DNA of 64,000 bases from Caulobacter sp. NIBR1757 (GTDB lineage: Bacteria; Pseudomonadota; Alphaproteobacteria; Caulobacterales; Caulobacteraceae): positions 310,001-374,000 of the forward strand of contig NZ_CP115463.1 in assembly GCF_027912495.1 (NCBI RefSeq), given 5' to 3'. How positions within the stretch are numbered: the first letter of the stretch is position 1; the number at the start of each line of letters is the position of its first letter. Of the stretch, positions 17,413-23,637 are shown one piece after another. The notes under the pieces are model-generated. The model did not search any database. It saw only the letters and a program-made list of their open reading frames with translations, and was not told where the DNA came from. The position numbers and the translations under genes were made by a program.

Positions 17413-18017
17413 CGTGAGGCGGCGCTCAGGCGTTCGGCTTCACCCAGGATGGACCCCATGGCCTCGCCAGCCGCGCGCCCGTCGCGACCGTAGGCGCCGG
17501 CTTCGAGAATGCCCTGCACGGCCTTGCGGGCCCGGCTGACCCGGCTCTTGACCGTGCCGACCGCGCAGCCGCAGATCTCGGCCGCTTCCTCGTAGGCGAA
17601 GCCGCCGGCCCCGACCAGGATCAGCGCCTCGCGCTGCTCCGGCGGCAGGATGTTCATCGCCTGGCGCAGCTCGTCCAGGGCGACGGGGGATTCGGGATCG
17701 TCGACCGCCATCAGGGTGCGTTCGGCCGCTTCCTGGTCCAGTTGCGTCGAACGCCAGGAGCGGCGCTTGTCGCTGTAGAACTGGTTGCGCAGGATCATGA
17801 AGGTCCAGGCCTTCATGTTGGTGCCCAGCTGGAAGGATGCGCGGGCGTCCCAGGCCTTGATCAGGGCGTCCTGGGCCAGGTCGTCGGCCTGGGTCGCGTC
17901 CCCGGTCAGGGTGCGGGCGAAGGCGCGCAGATGGGGAATCAATGTCACCAGGTCTTTCTGGAAGACATTGTCGCGGGCGGCCCCGGTCAGGGAGGCCAGT
18001 TCTTCGGAGGCGCTCAA
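17409..18017 (-). CDS. ecfG: EcfG/SigT-type ECF sigma factor of the general stress response
   Basis: 202 residues. Sigma-2 region: DDLAQDALIKAWDARASFQ, then NMKAWTFMILRNQFYSD; sigma-4 region: ILPPEQREALILVGAGGFAYEEAAEICG and GTVKSRVSRARK. The sequence is that of EcfG (SigT in Caulobacter), which directs RNA polymerase to GGAAC/CGTT promoters under osmotic, oxidative or starvation stress. It is held by NepR until phosphorylated PhyR takes NepR away. The gene starts two bases after nepR and overlaps phyK. Seven matching promoter motifs are visible within 5 kb. Confidence 0.95.
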   Translation of the reverse strand: MSASEELASLTGAARDNVFQKDLVTLIPHLRAFARTLTGDATQADDLAQDALIKAWDARASFQLGTNMKAWTFMILRNQFYSDKRRSWRSTQLDQEAAERTLMAVDDPESPVALDELRQAMNILPPEQREALILVGAGGFAYEEAAEICGCAVGTVKSRVSRARKAVQGILEAGAYGRDGRAAGEAMGSILGEAERLSAASR

Positions 18018-18019
18018 GG

Positions 18020-18214
18020 CTATCGCTCCCCGGACGGGTTGCCGCTGTCAGCGCGGCGCAGGATGTCCAGGAATTCGTCGGGCACCGGCTCGTTGACCAC
18101 CTCATCGAACATCTGGCGCAGTTTCACGCCGATGGCGCGCTGACGCAGGCGGGCTTCGTCGAGCCCTTCGGTGGCGGCCCGGCGACCGGGCGGGTTCTGT
18201 TGCTGATCGATCAT
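18020..18214 (-). CDS. nepR: NepR anti-sigma factor
   Basis: 64 residues from MIDQQQNPPG. The core RQRAIGVKLRQMFDEVVNEP with VPDEFLDILRRAD is the two-helix NepR domain that wraps around either the sigma factor or the sigma-like domain of PhyR. It ends two bases before ecfG, so stoichiometric co-expression is likely. No clear ribosome-binding site precedes the ATG (GGGGAAG is about 25 bases upstream), so the exact start is less certain than the identity. Two EcfG-type promoters lie upstream, giving autoregulation. Confidence 0.93.
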   Translation of the reverse strand: MIDQQQNPPGRRAATEGLDEARLRQRAIGVKLRQMFDEVVNEPVPDEFLDILRRADSGNPSGER

Positions 18215-18269
18215 GCCATCGGCGTCCGAAGACGCAGCTTCCCCGTACTTGCTGGTTCTGTCCCGCTTC

Positions 18270-18294
18270 AACGCAGTCCACCCCCTCAGGTTCC
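18270..18294 (-). promoter_or_regulatory. EcfG-type promoter P1 of nepR-ecfG-phyK
   Basis: Minus strand GGAAC (18294-18290), 16 bases, CGTT (18273-18270), ending 56 bases before the nepR ATG. The spacing to the start resembles that at the entericidin and 19.6-kb genes, so this is the more likely main start site. Confidence 0.75.
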
Positions 18295-18344
18295 ATTGTC
18301 CCCGGCCGGAGAAGTTTCCTGCGGGTATGATGACGTAAAGTTCC

Positions 18345-18370
18345 AACGCGTGGAACCATCGTTGCGTTCC
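18345..18370 (-). promoter_or_regulatory. EcfG-type promoter P2 of nepR, interleaved with the phyR promoter
   Basis: Minus strand GGAAC (18370-18366), 17 bases, CGTT (18348-18345). It occupies nearly the same bases as the plus-strand promoter at 18352-18377, so the two directions would compete for polymerase. Confidence 0.6.
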
Positions 18371-18377
18371 GCCCGTT
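18352..18377 (+). promoter_or_regulatory. EcfG-type promoter of phyR
   Basis: Plus strand GGAAC (18352-18356), 17 bases, CGTT (18374-18377), 87 bases before the phyR ATG. PhyR would thus be induced by the sigma factor that it releases, a positive loop. Confidence 0.8.
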
Positions 18378-18464
18378 AGCAGCCCAGGTTCACTGTGGAT
18401 GCGTCCTGGCGCCTCCATCTGTGCGCCCTATGTTTTTCGAAGACCAATATGAGACGGAGGGGTC

Positions 18465-19262
18465 ATGAGTCTTCTCGCCCGACTGGCGCCGCATCTTCCC
18501 TATGTTCGCCGCTACGCGCGCGCCCTGACCGGGAGCCAGCAGACCGGCGACCAGTACGTCCGCGTCGCGCTGGAGGCCCTGGCCGCCGGTGAACAGACGC
18601 TGCCCGAGCAGCTGTCGCCGCGCGTCGCCCTCTATCATGTGTTCCACGCCATCTGGGGCACCTCCGGGGCCCAGCTGGAGGATCGCAATCCCGACCAGGA
18701 GAGTGGCGGCGCCCCCGCCGACCGCCTGATGCGGATCGCCCCGCGTTCGCGCCAGGCCTTCCTGCTGACAGCGCTGGAGGGTTTCACCCCCAGTGAGGCG
18801 GCCCAGATCCTCGACACCGGTTATCCGGACGTCGAGCGGCTGATCGCCCAGGCCCAGGCTGACATCGACGCCGAGCTGGCCACCGACGTGCTCATCATCG
18901 AGGACGAACCGGTCATCGCCGCCGACATCGAGGCGCTGGTCCGCGAGCTGGGTCACAATGTGATCGACATCGCCGCCACCCGCACTGAAGCGCTGGAAGC
19001 CATCGCCAAGAAGCAGCCGGGCCTGGTCCTGGCCGACATTCAGCTGGCCGACGGCTCTTCGGGCATCGACGCGGTCAAGGATATCCTCGGCATGATCAAT
19101 GTGCCGGTGATCTTCATCACCGCCTTCCCCGAACGCCTGCTGACCGGCGAGCGTCCGGAACCGACCTTCCTGATCACCAAGCCCTTCCAGCCGGAAACGG
19201 TGAAGGCGGCGATCGGCCAGGCTCTGTTCTTCCATCCGGGCCGCCAGAAGATCGCCGCCTAG
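18465..19262 (+). CDS. phyR: PhyR response regulator, anti-anti-sigma factor
   Basis: 265 residues. Residues 1-135 form a sigma-like domain (LPYVRRYARALTGSQQTGDQ; RSRQAFLLTALEGFTPSEAA) that mimics EcfG. Residues 140-260 are a receiver with VLIIEDEP, phospho-acceptor Asp191 in VLADIQLADGSSG, and LITKPF. When phosphorylated, the sigma-like part binds NepR and frees EcfG. GGAGG lies just before the ATG. Divergent from nepR-ecfG-phyK. Beyond the stop there is an 11-base inverted repeat (19262-19292) and then a T-tailed terminator. Confidence 0.97.
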   Translation: MSLLARLAPHLPYVRRYARALTGSQQTGDQYVRVALEALAAGEQTLPEQLSPRVALYHVFHAIWGTSGAQLEDRNPDQESGGAPADRLMRIAPRSRQAFLLTALEGFTPSEAAQILDTGYPDVERLIAQAQADIDAELATDVLIIEDEPVIAADIEALVRELGHNVIDIAATRTEALEAIAKKQPGLVLADIQLADGSSGIDAVKDILGMINVPVIFITAFPERLLTGERPEPTFLITKPFQPETVKAAIGQALFFHPGRQKIAA

Positions 19263-19319
19263 GCGATCTTCAAACCGAGACTGAAGATCGCCGCCTGATC
19301 GGAACCCAGACATGAAGAA

Positions 19320-19348
19320 GGGGCCGTCCTCGCGGGCGGCCCCTTTTT
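19320..19348 (+). terminator. Terminator between phyR and the convergent small membrane gene
   Basis: GGGGCCG, ten-base loop, CGGCCCC, then TTTTT on the plus strand. The minus-strand flank (CTTCTTC) is less T-rich but the hairpin may end both transcripts. Confidence 0.8.
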
Positions 19349-19362
19349 CGTGTCTGGCCGTT

Positions 19363-19629
19363 CTAGGACGCCGGAGCGCTCGGGCCAGGATCGGCGGCGG
19401 GCGGCGTCGCCTGACCCTGCACGGCCTCGCGGGTTGGCGGGACCTGGGTCTTCTGGGCCTCGCTCAGATCGCCGGACCGCATGCCCCAGGCCGCGAACAG
19501 CGCCAGAGCCGCCAGCAGGGTAGAGCCGATCAGCACCCAGAACACATGCCGGCCCCAACGGCCCTGGCGGACCTCGGTAGCGGGGATGTGGACGTGATCG
19601 CCCTCGGCGTCGTGGACTACTTCGGCCAT
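19363..19629 (-). CDS. Small single-pass membrane protein, predicted EcfG regulon member
   Basis: 88 residues: an N-terminal acidic/His segment (EVVHDAEGDHVHIPATEVRQGRWG), one membrane helix (VFWVLIGSTLLAALALFAAWGM) and a Pro/Ala/Gln-rich tail. No family recognised. Convergent with phyR across a terminator, and preceded 58 bases upstream by an EcfG-type promoter, so it is probably made under general stress. The start MAEVVHD is the only good candidate; AAGGAG lies before it. Confidence 0.78.
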   Translation of the reverse strand: MAEVVHDAEGDHVHIPATEVRQGRWGRHVFWVLIGSTLLAALALFAAWGMRSGDLSEAQKTQVPPTREAVQGQATPPAADPGPSAPAS

Positions 19630-19686
19630 GTTCGGCTCCTTCCGAAGAAAAATCTGCGCCGAAAACTCGACGCCCTCGGATGGGAA

Positions 19687-19711
19687 AACGTTTTCGAAAC
19701 AACGACGTTCC
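19687..19711 (-). promoter_or_regulatory. EcfG-type promoter for the 19363-19629 gene
   Basis: Minus strand GGAAC (19711-19707), 16 bases, CGTT (19690-19687), 58 bases before the ATG. The CGTT lies within the palindrome AAAACGTTTT. Confidence 0.78.
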
Positions 19712-19987
19712 GCATGCGGGCGCGATCGGCCGAGCGGCCGACAAAAAAACCGGCGAAAAAATCGCCTCAGCCGGGAACGCTCCGTCAGCTTCGGTGTTTT
19801 CTCTTTGCGGAGGCGGCGACGCCCCCCCCGACTTGAGGCTCACCACAGTGAGCCAGCCGTCTCCGCACCCCTATTCTCGATGATGCAAAACTCGAAGAGG
19901 GCGGATCCGGAAGGGTCCGCCCTCTTTTTTCATGCGCGCCGCTGGCGCCCTAATCCCGGCAAGCGGGAGAAGGGCGGTCCGCTCCGC

Positions 19988-20422
19988 TCAGGTCCCCGGT
20001 GGCGACAGCCGCAGGATCACTTCGGCCCGCCGGCGCAGCGGCATCGCCGCCCCGGCCGGGGTCAAGGCACCACTGTCGCCGACGGCCATCACCCGCACGT
20101 CCTTCATGCCAAAGCCCATCAGCGTCTTGGTCACGGCGGCGGCCCGCTGCTCGGACAGCTTCATGTTGGCTTCGGGCGTGCCGACCGAGTCAGCCAGGCC
20201 GGTGACATCGACCCGATCAATGTCGCAGCCCCTGGCCCGGGCGGCGGCGCCGCGCAGCACCGCCCTGCTCTCGCGGCCGATCACCGCCGAGGCCGGCTCG
20301 AAATAGATGGCGACATTGACCTCCTCACAGCGTGTGAAGCGGGCGACCTCGGTCTTCGGTGTCGTCTTGCAGGCCGTCAGCGCCAGGACGGCGATGCCCA
20401 GGATCAACAGGTTGCGATGCAT
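19988..20422 (-). CDS. OmpA-domain lipoprotein
   Basis: 144 residues. Signal MHRNLLILGIAVLALTAC with a lipobox (LTAC), then an OmpA C-like peptidoglycan-binding domain: VAIYFEPASAVIG, VDVTGLADSVGTPEANMKLSEQRAAAV, and VMAVGD. It would tie the outer membrane to peptidoglycan. It follows the 20451-20717 lipoprotein gene by 28 bases on the same strand, so both are likely transcribed from the EcfG-type promoter at 20739-20764. Confidence 0.88.
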   Translation of the reverse strand: MHRNLLILGIAVLALTACKTTPKTEVARFTRCEEVNVAIYFEPASAVIGRESRAVLRGAAARARGCDIDRVDVTGLADSVGTPEANMKLSEQRAAAVTKTLMGFGMKDVRVMAVGDSGALTPAGAAMPLRRRAEVILRLSPPGT

Positions 20423-20450
20423 CTCTTACCCCTCCATGCCCCACGGGGCG

Positions 20451-20717
20451 TTAGGAACGCGGCTGGCCGTCTTCCCAGAAATAGGCCCCGCGTTTCTGAT
20501 CGAAATAATAGTACCGGCCACGCTTCTCATCGAAGTACTGGCGCCGGTTGACCCCAGTGGGCGGCCGCGACGGCGCGGCCATGCTCTCCCCGGCCGGCGG
20601 CGGGGGCGGCGGCGGAACACTGGCGCAGGCGGCCAGGCCCAGCAGGCTGACACCGACGACAAGGATCAACGACAGGCGCAAGGAAACCTCTCGGGCAAGC
20701 GCCGGGGTTCGCCCCAT
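20451..20717 (-). CDS. Small lipoprotein with tandem YFD-KRG-Y repeats
   Basis: 88 residues. Signal with lipobox LLGLAAC, a polyproline stretch, and a C-terminal tail with two near-identical units, QYFDEKRGRYYYF and YFDQKRGAYFWEDG, rich in aromatic and basic residues. No family recognised. The ATG at 20717 is only 22 bases from an EcfG-type CGTT element, which would leave a very short leader. Likely an envelope stress protein made together with the OmpA-type lipoprotein downstream. Confidence 0.72.
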   Translation of the reverse strand: MGRTPALAREVSLRLSLILVVGVSLLGLAACASVPPPPPPPAGESMAAPSRPPTGVNRRQYFDEKRGRYYYFDQKRGAYFWEDGQPRS

Positions 20718-20738
20718 GGCGCACCCCGTTCTTCACCC

Positions 20739-20764
20739 AACGCCGTTACAGGGTCAGGGGTTCC
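20739..20764 (-). promoter_or_regulatory. EcfG-type promoter for the lipoprotein pair
   Basis: Minus strand GGAAC (20764-20760), 17 bases, CGTT (20742-20739), ending 22 bases before the ATG at 20717. It is back to back with the plus-strand promoter at 20781. Confidence 0.7.
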
Positions 20765-20780
20765 ATGTCGGGAACCCGCC

Positions 20781-20806
20781 GGAACTTCCGCGCCGCGGCT
20801 TCCGTT
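20781..20806 (+). promoter_or_regulatory. EcfG-type promoter for the 20841-23023 genes
   Basis: Plus strand GGAAC (20781-20785), 17 bases, CGTT (20803-20806), 35 bases before the ATG at 20841. Confidence 0.78.
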
Positions 20807-20840
20807 CTGTTCCGGAAACCCCCATCGTGCGGAGGACATC

Positions 20841-21197
20841 ATGAGACTGTTCCAGAGCAAGGCCGTGCCGGCCATCAATCACGACCATGGCGAAGCCCAT
20901 GGCCACAGCGACGCCGAACTGCGCGCTGCCTACGAGCGCGGTCGCAAGGAGGAGCGGGCCCGTCATCGCCGGTCGCCCTTCCTGGTGATGGGCCTTGTGG
21001 CCGTCGCCCTGATCGGCGGGACCTCGCTGGTGCTGGCCGCCAAGGAGGGCTCGTTCCGCGACGGTGGGGCGCTGATGGACGCCGGTGTCACCACCGCCGC
21101 CCGCGAGGCCGTGCCGACGATCAAGAAGGGCGCCGAGGCGGTCCAGGATCGTCTGTCCAGAGACGCTGAGGCCGCCAACACCAAGCCGGCGGGCTGA
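20841..21197 (+). CDS. Small membrane protein, predicted EcfG regulon member
   Basis: 118 residues. The N-terminal part is cytosolic and His/Asp/Glu rich (INHDHGEAHGHSDAELRAAYERGRKEERARHRR), with one membrane helix (FLVMGLVAVALIGGTSLVLAA) and an alanine-rich helical tail (AAREAVPTIKKGAEAVQDRLSRDAEA). GGAGG precedes the ATG. An EcfG-type promoter lies 35 bases upstream. The next gene, a lipid-kinase-like protein, begins three bases after the stop. Function unknown; the His-rich segment could bind metal. Confidence 0.78.
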   Translation: MRLFQSKAVPAINHDHGEAHGHSDAELRAAYERGRKEERARHRRSPFLVMGLVAVALIGGTSLVLAAKEGSFRDGGALMDAGVTTAAREAVPTIKKGAEAVQDRLSRDAEAANTKPAG

Positions 21198-21200
21198 CGG

Positions 21201-22190
21201 ATGGAGGGGGGCAAGACGCCGGTCCGGCGCAAACCTGCAACGAAGAAGACGCCAGAGGCGGCAAAGCCCGAGGCGCCAAAACCCGAGGCTGAAGCGCCCG
21301 CCCGGCGCCGCGCCATCGACGGCATCCGCAAGGTGGAGGTGATCGCCAACCCGTTGTCGGGCAGCGTCGGTCCCAACGCCTGCGAAGAGGCCACGGCCAT
21401 CCTGGAGGCCTGGGACCTGGAGGTGAACGTCCAGCGCTGCGAGGCCGGCAAGCTGTCCGAGATCATCGCCAACGCCCTGGCCAACAAGCCGGACCTGATC
21501 ATCGTCATCGCCGGCGACGGCACTGCCCGCGCCGTGGCCGAGGCGGCGGGCCCGGATGGGCCGCTGGTTGCCCCCCTGCCGGGCGGCACCATGAACATGC
21601 TGCCCTTCGCCATCTACGGCCAGACCACATGGCCCGAGGCGCTGGAGGGAATCCTGGCCGACGGCGTCGAGAAACGCATCTCCGGCGGCACGGTCGACAA
21701 GCACAGTTTCTATGTCGCCGCCATTCTCGGATCCCCCGCCCTCTGGGCCAGGGCCCGGGAGGCGGCGCGCCACGGCAAGTTCTGGCTGGCCTTCCAGCGG
21801 GCTCGCCGGGCCGCCGAGCAGGCGTTCAGCGGCCGGCTGAGGTTTTCCCTCGACGGCGCCGCCCGCCAGAAATCCGAAGCCCTGACCTTCATGTGCCCCC
21901 TGGTCTCCAAGGCGCTCGACAATGACGCCAACGGCCTGGAAGCCGCCGCGCTCGACCCGACCGGCGCCCTCGATGTCTTCCGCCTGGCGGTGGCCGCCGC
22001 CGCCGGTCAGTGGCGAGCCGATCCGTCGGTCAATGTCACCCTGGTGCGGCAGGCCTACGCCTGGGCCGGCGGGCCGATCCCGGCCATTCTGGACGGCGAG
22101 TCCGTGCGGGTCGGCCGCACCGCCCTGGTCCGCTTCAAGCCCAACGCCTTCCGCGCCCTTGTGCCGCGAGGTGAGGGGGCCGACGCTTGA
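21201..22190 (+). CDS. Diacylglycerol kinase catalytic-domain protein
   Basis: 329 residues. A lysine/alanine/proline-rich N-terminal extension (about 40 residues) precedes the kinase domain: VEVIANPLSGSVG, VIAGDGTARAVAEAAG (the GDGT nucleotide loop) and PLPGGTMNMLPFAIYG. The family phosphorylates diacylglycerol, sphingoid bases or related lipids with ATP at the membrane. The usual GGDGT is AGDGT here. It is sandwiched between an EcfG-promoted small gene and a metallophosphoesterase, overlapping the latter as TTGA, so lipid remodelling under stress is a reasonable inference. Confidence 0.85.
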   Translation: MEGGKTPVRRKPATKKTPEAAKPEAPKPEAEAPARRRAIDGIRKVEVIANPLSGSVGPNACEEATAILEAWDLEVNVQRCEAGKLSEIIANALANKPDLIIVIAGDGTARAVAEAAGPDGPLVAPLPGGTMNMLPFAIYGQTTWPEALEGILADGVEKRISGGTVDKHSFYVAAILGSPALWARAREAARHGKFWLAFQRARRAAEQAFSGRLRFSLDGAARQKSEALTFMCPLVSKALDNDANGLEAAALDPTGALDVFRLAVAAAAGQWRADPSVNVTLVRQAYAWAGGPIPAILDGESVRVGRTALVRFKPNAFRALVPRGEGADA

Positions 22191-23023
22191 GCAAGCTGCG
22201 GCTCTTCCACGCCTCCGACATCCATTTCGGCGGCGAGAACCAGGCGGCGGTGGCCGGCGCGGCGCAATGGCTGGCCGACAACCCGGTCGATCTGGCCATT
22301 CTGTCGGGCGACCTGACCCGCGAAGGACAGCCCGGGGAATTCGAGGCCGCCCGCGCCTGGATCGACACCCTGCCGTGCAAGGTCGTGGTCACGGCGGGCA
22401 ACCACGACGTCCCCTATTTCAACATCCCTTACCGCGCCCTGATGCCCTGGAAGCGCTTCGACCGCTGGATGGGCGACCTCAAGGCCCCGCCGCCGCTCGA
22501 GGGCCTCAGCTATGCGGGGATCAACACCGCCCGCGGCGTCCAGCCCCGCGCCAACTGGTCCAAGGGCCAGATCAGCATGGTCCAGGTCCGCAAGGCCATC
22601 GGCCGCATCCGGGGCGGCCAGCCTGGCGACTTGAAGCTGGTCACCTGCCACCATCCGCTGGTCGAGGTGGTCGGCGGCCCGATGACCGGTAACGTCTGGG
22701 GCGGCTCTACGGCAGCCGAGGCCTTCACCGTGGCGGGGGCCGATCTGGTCCTCACCGGCCACATCCACACCCCGTTCGTCCACGCCTACCCGTTCGGGGA
22801 CCAGCGCACCTACGCGGTCGGGGCCGGCACCCTGTCGATCCGCGAACGCGGCGTCGCGCCCAGTTTCAACAGCCTGGAGATCGAGGCCGAGTGCATCACC
22901 GTCACCGCCATGGCCTGGCAGGGGACGCGGTACGAGCCCTTCCGCACCTGGCGGGTGGACCGGCGGCTCAGCGAATCCTTCTCCCGCTTGTCGGGAGAAG
23001 GTGGCCGCGAAGCGGTCGGATGA
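22187..23023 (+). CDS. Calcineurin-like metallophosphoesterase; C-terminus supplied by a repeat
   Basis: 278 residues. All metal-binding blocks are present: HASDIHFGG, LSGDLTREG, TAGNHD, TCHHPLVE and LTGHIHTPF. Closest in layout to the cyclic-nucleotide or phospholipid phosphodiesterase group. It starts with TTG at 22187, whose last two bases are part of the preceding TGA, implying coupling to the lipid kinase. The last 15 or so residues (SFSRLSGEGGREAVG) are encoded by a palindromic repeat unit, so the original C-terminus was altered by repeat insertion. Confidence 0.88.
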   Translation: MSKLRLFHASDIHFGGENQAAVAGAAQWLADNPVDLAILSGDLTREGQPGEFEAARAWIDTLPCKVVVTAGNHDVPYFNIPYRALMPWKRFDRWMGDLKAPPPLEGLSYAGINTARGVQPRANWSKGQISMVQVRKAIGRIRGGQPGDLKLVTCHHPLVEVVGGPMTGNVWGGSTAAEAFTVAGADLVLTGHIHTPFVHAYPFGDQRTYAVGAGTLSIRERGVAPSFNSLEIEAECITVTAMAWQGTRYEPFRTWRVDRRLSESFSRLSGEGGREAVG

Positions 23024-23031
23024 GGGCAGCG
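22977..23031. repeat. Palindromic repeat family A, single unit inside a coding 3' end
   Basis: CCTTCTCCCGCTTGTCGGGA, then GAAGGTGGCCGCGAAGCGG, ending GGATGAGGGCAGC. This is the left half of the 178-base element, lacking the mirrored right half. It runs from within the metallophosphoesterase gene past its stop. It contains an unoccupied match to the IS110 target (23018-23029). Confidence 0.85.
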
Positions 23032-23037
23032 CCAGGG

Positions 23038-23637
23038 TCAGCTATCGCGCATCAACCTGGAAACCTCGGTCTCCCCCAGCGCTGCCAGCGCATCCGCCAC
23101 CGCCGCGCGGGCTTCAGGCCGCTTGTTCTGGCCCAGCTTGGTGACGCCTTCGAACCGCTCGACGGTCACCTCATAGGCGACGATCATCTTCAGCAGGCTG
23201 TCGAACCGGCCCTCGGGCATTTTGTCCCGCGTCCACATCGGTTTGGGCAGCAGGTCGCGCTCGAAGCGGTCGGACAGATCGTCCAGCAGTCCGGCCGCCT
23301 CGTCCGGACCCAGAATCCGGGCCGGTCCTTCCAGCTGGGCCGACAGGTAGTTCCAGGTCCCGACCTGGCCCTCCTGGCCATACCAGTCAGGGCTGATGTA
23401 GGTGTGCGGGCCGGTGATGACCGCCAGCACCGTCGCGCCCTCGGTGATCGCCCGCGCCACCGGATTCCGCTCCGACAGGTGGAACCGCAGCCGCCGTCCC
23501 TCCAGCAACACGGGGGCGTGCACGGCCAGCGGTCGGCCATCGGCGCTGACGCAGATCAGGGCGAAGGGCGCCGCCGCGGTCCGCGCCGCCAGCACGGCCT
23601 CGTCGGTTTCGTGGAAGATCGGCGGCGGATAGGTCAT
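23038..23637 (-). CDS. PaiB-family FMN-binding protein
   Basis: 199 residues beginning MTYPPPIFHETDEAVL. The family blocks are present: FHLSERNPVAR, GPHTYISPDWYG, VGTWNYLSAQLEG, and KLGQNKRPEARAAV near the C-terminus. PaiB proteins have the flavin reductase split-barrel fold and were described as negative regulators or FMN/heme-binding enzymes. The start overlaps the stop of the upstream S9 peptidase as ATGA, so both are on one transcript. The functional link with the peptidase is not clear. Confidence 0.9.
   Translation of the reverse strand: MTYPPPIFHETDEAVLAARTAAAPFALICVSADGRPLAVHAPVLLEGRRLRFHLSERNPVARAITEGATVLAVITGPHTYISPDWYGQEGQVGTWNYLSAQLEGPARILGPDEAAGLLDDLSDRFERDLLPKPMWTRDKMPEGRFDSLLKMIVAYEVTVERFEGVTKLGQNKRPEARAAVADALAALGETEVSRLMRDS

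Noticed and set aside
19940..19980. Another full family A repeat near CGGCAAGCGGGAGAAGGGCG
   Set aside because: Only about 25 bases match one hairpin end, with no partner unit, so it is at most a remnant.
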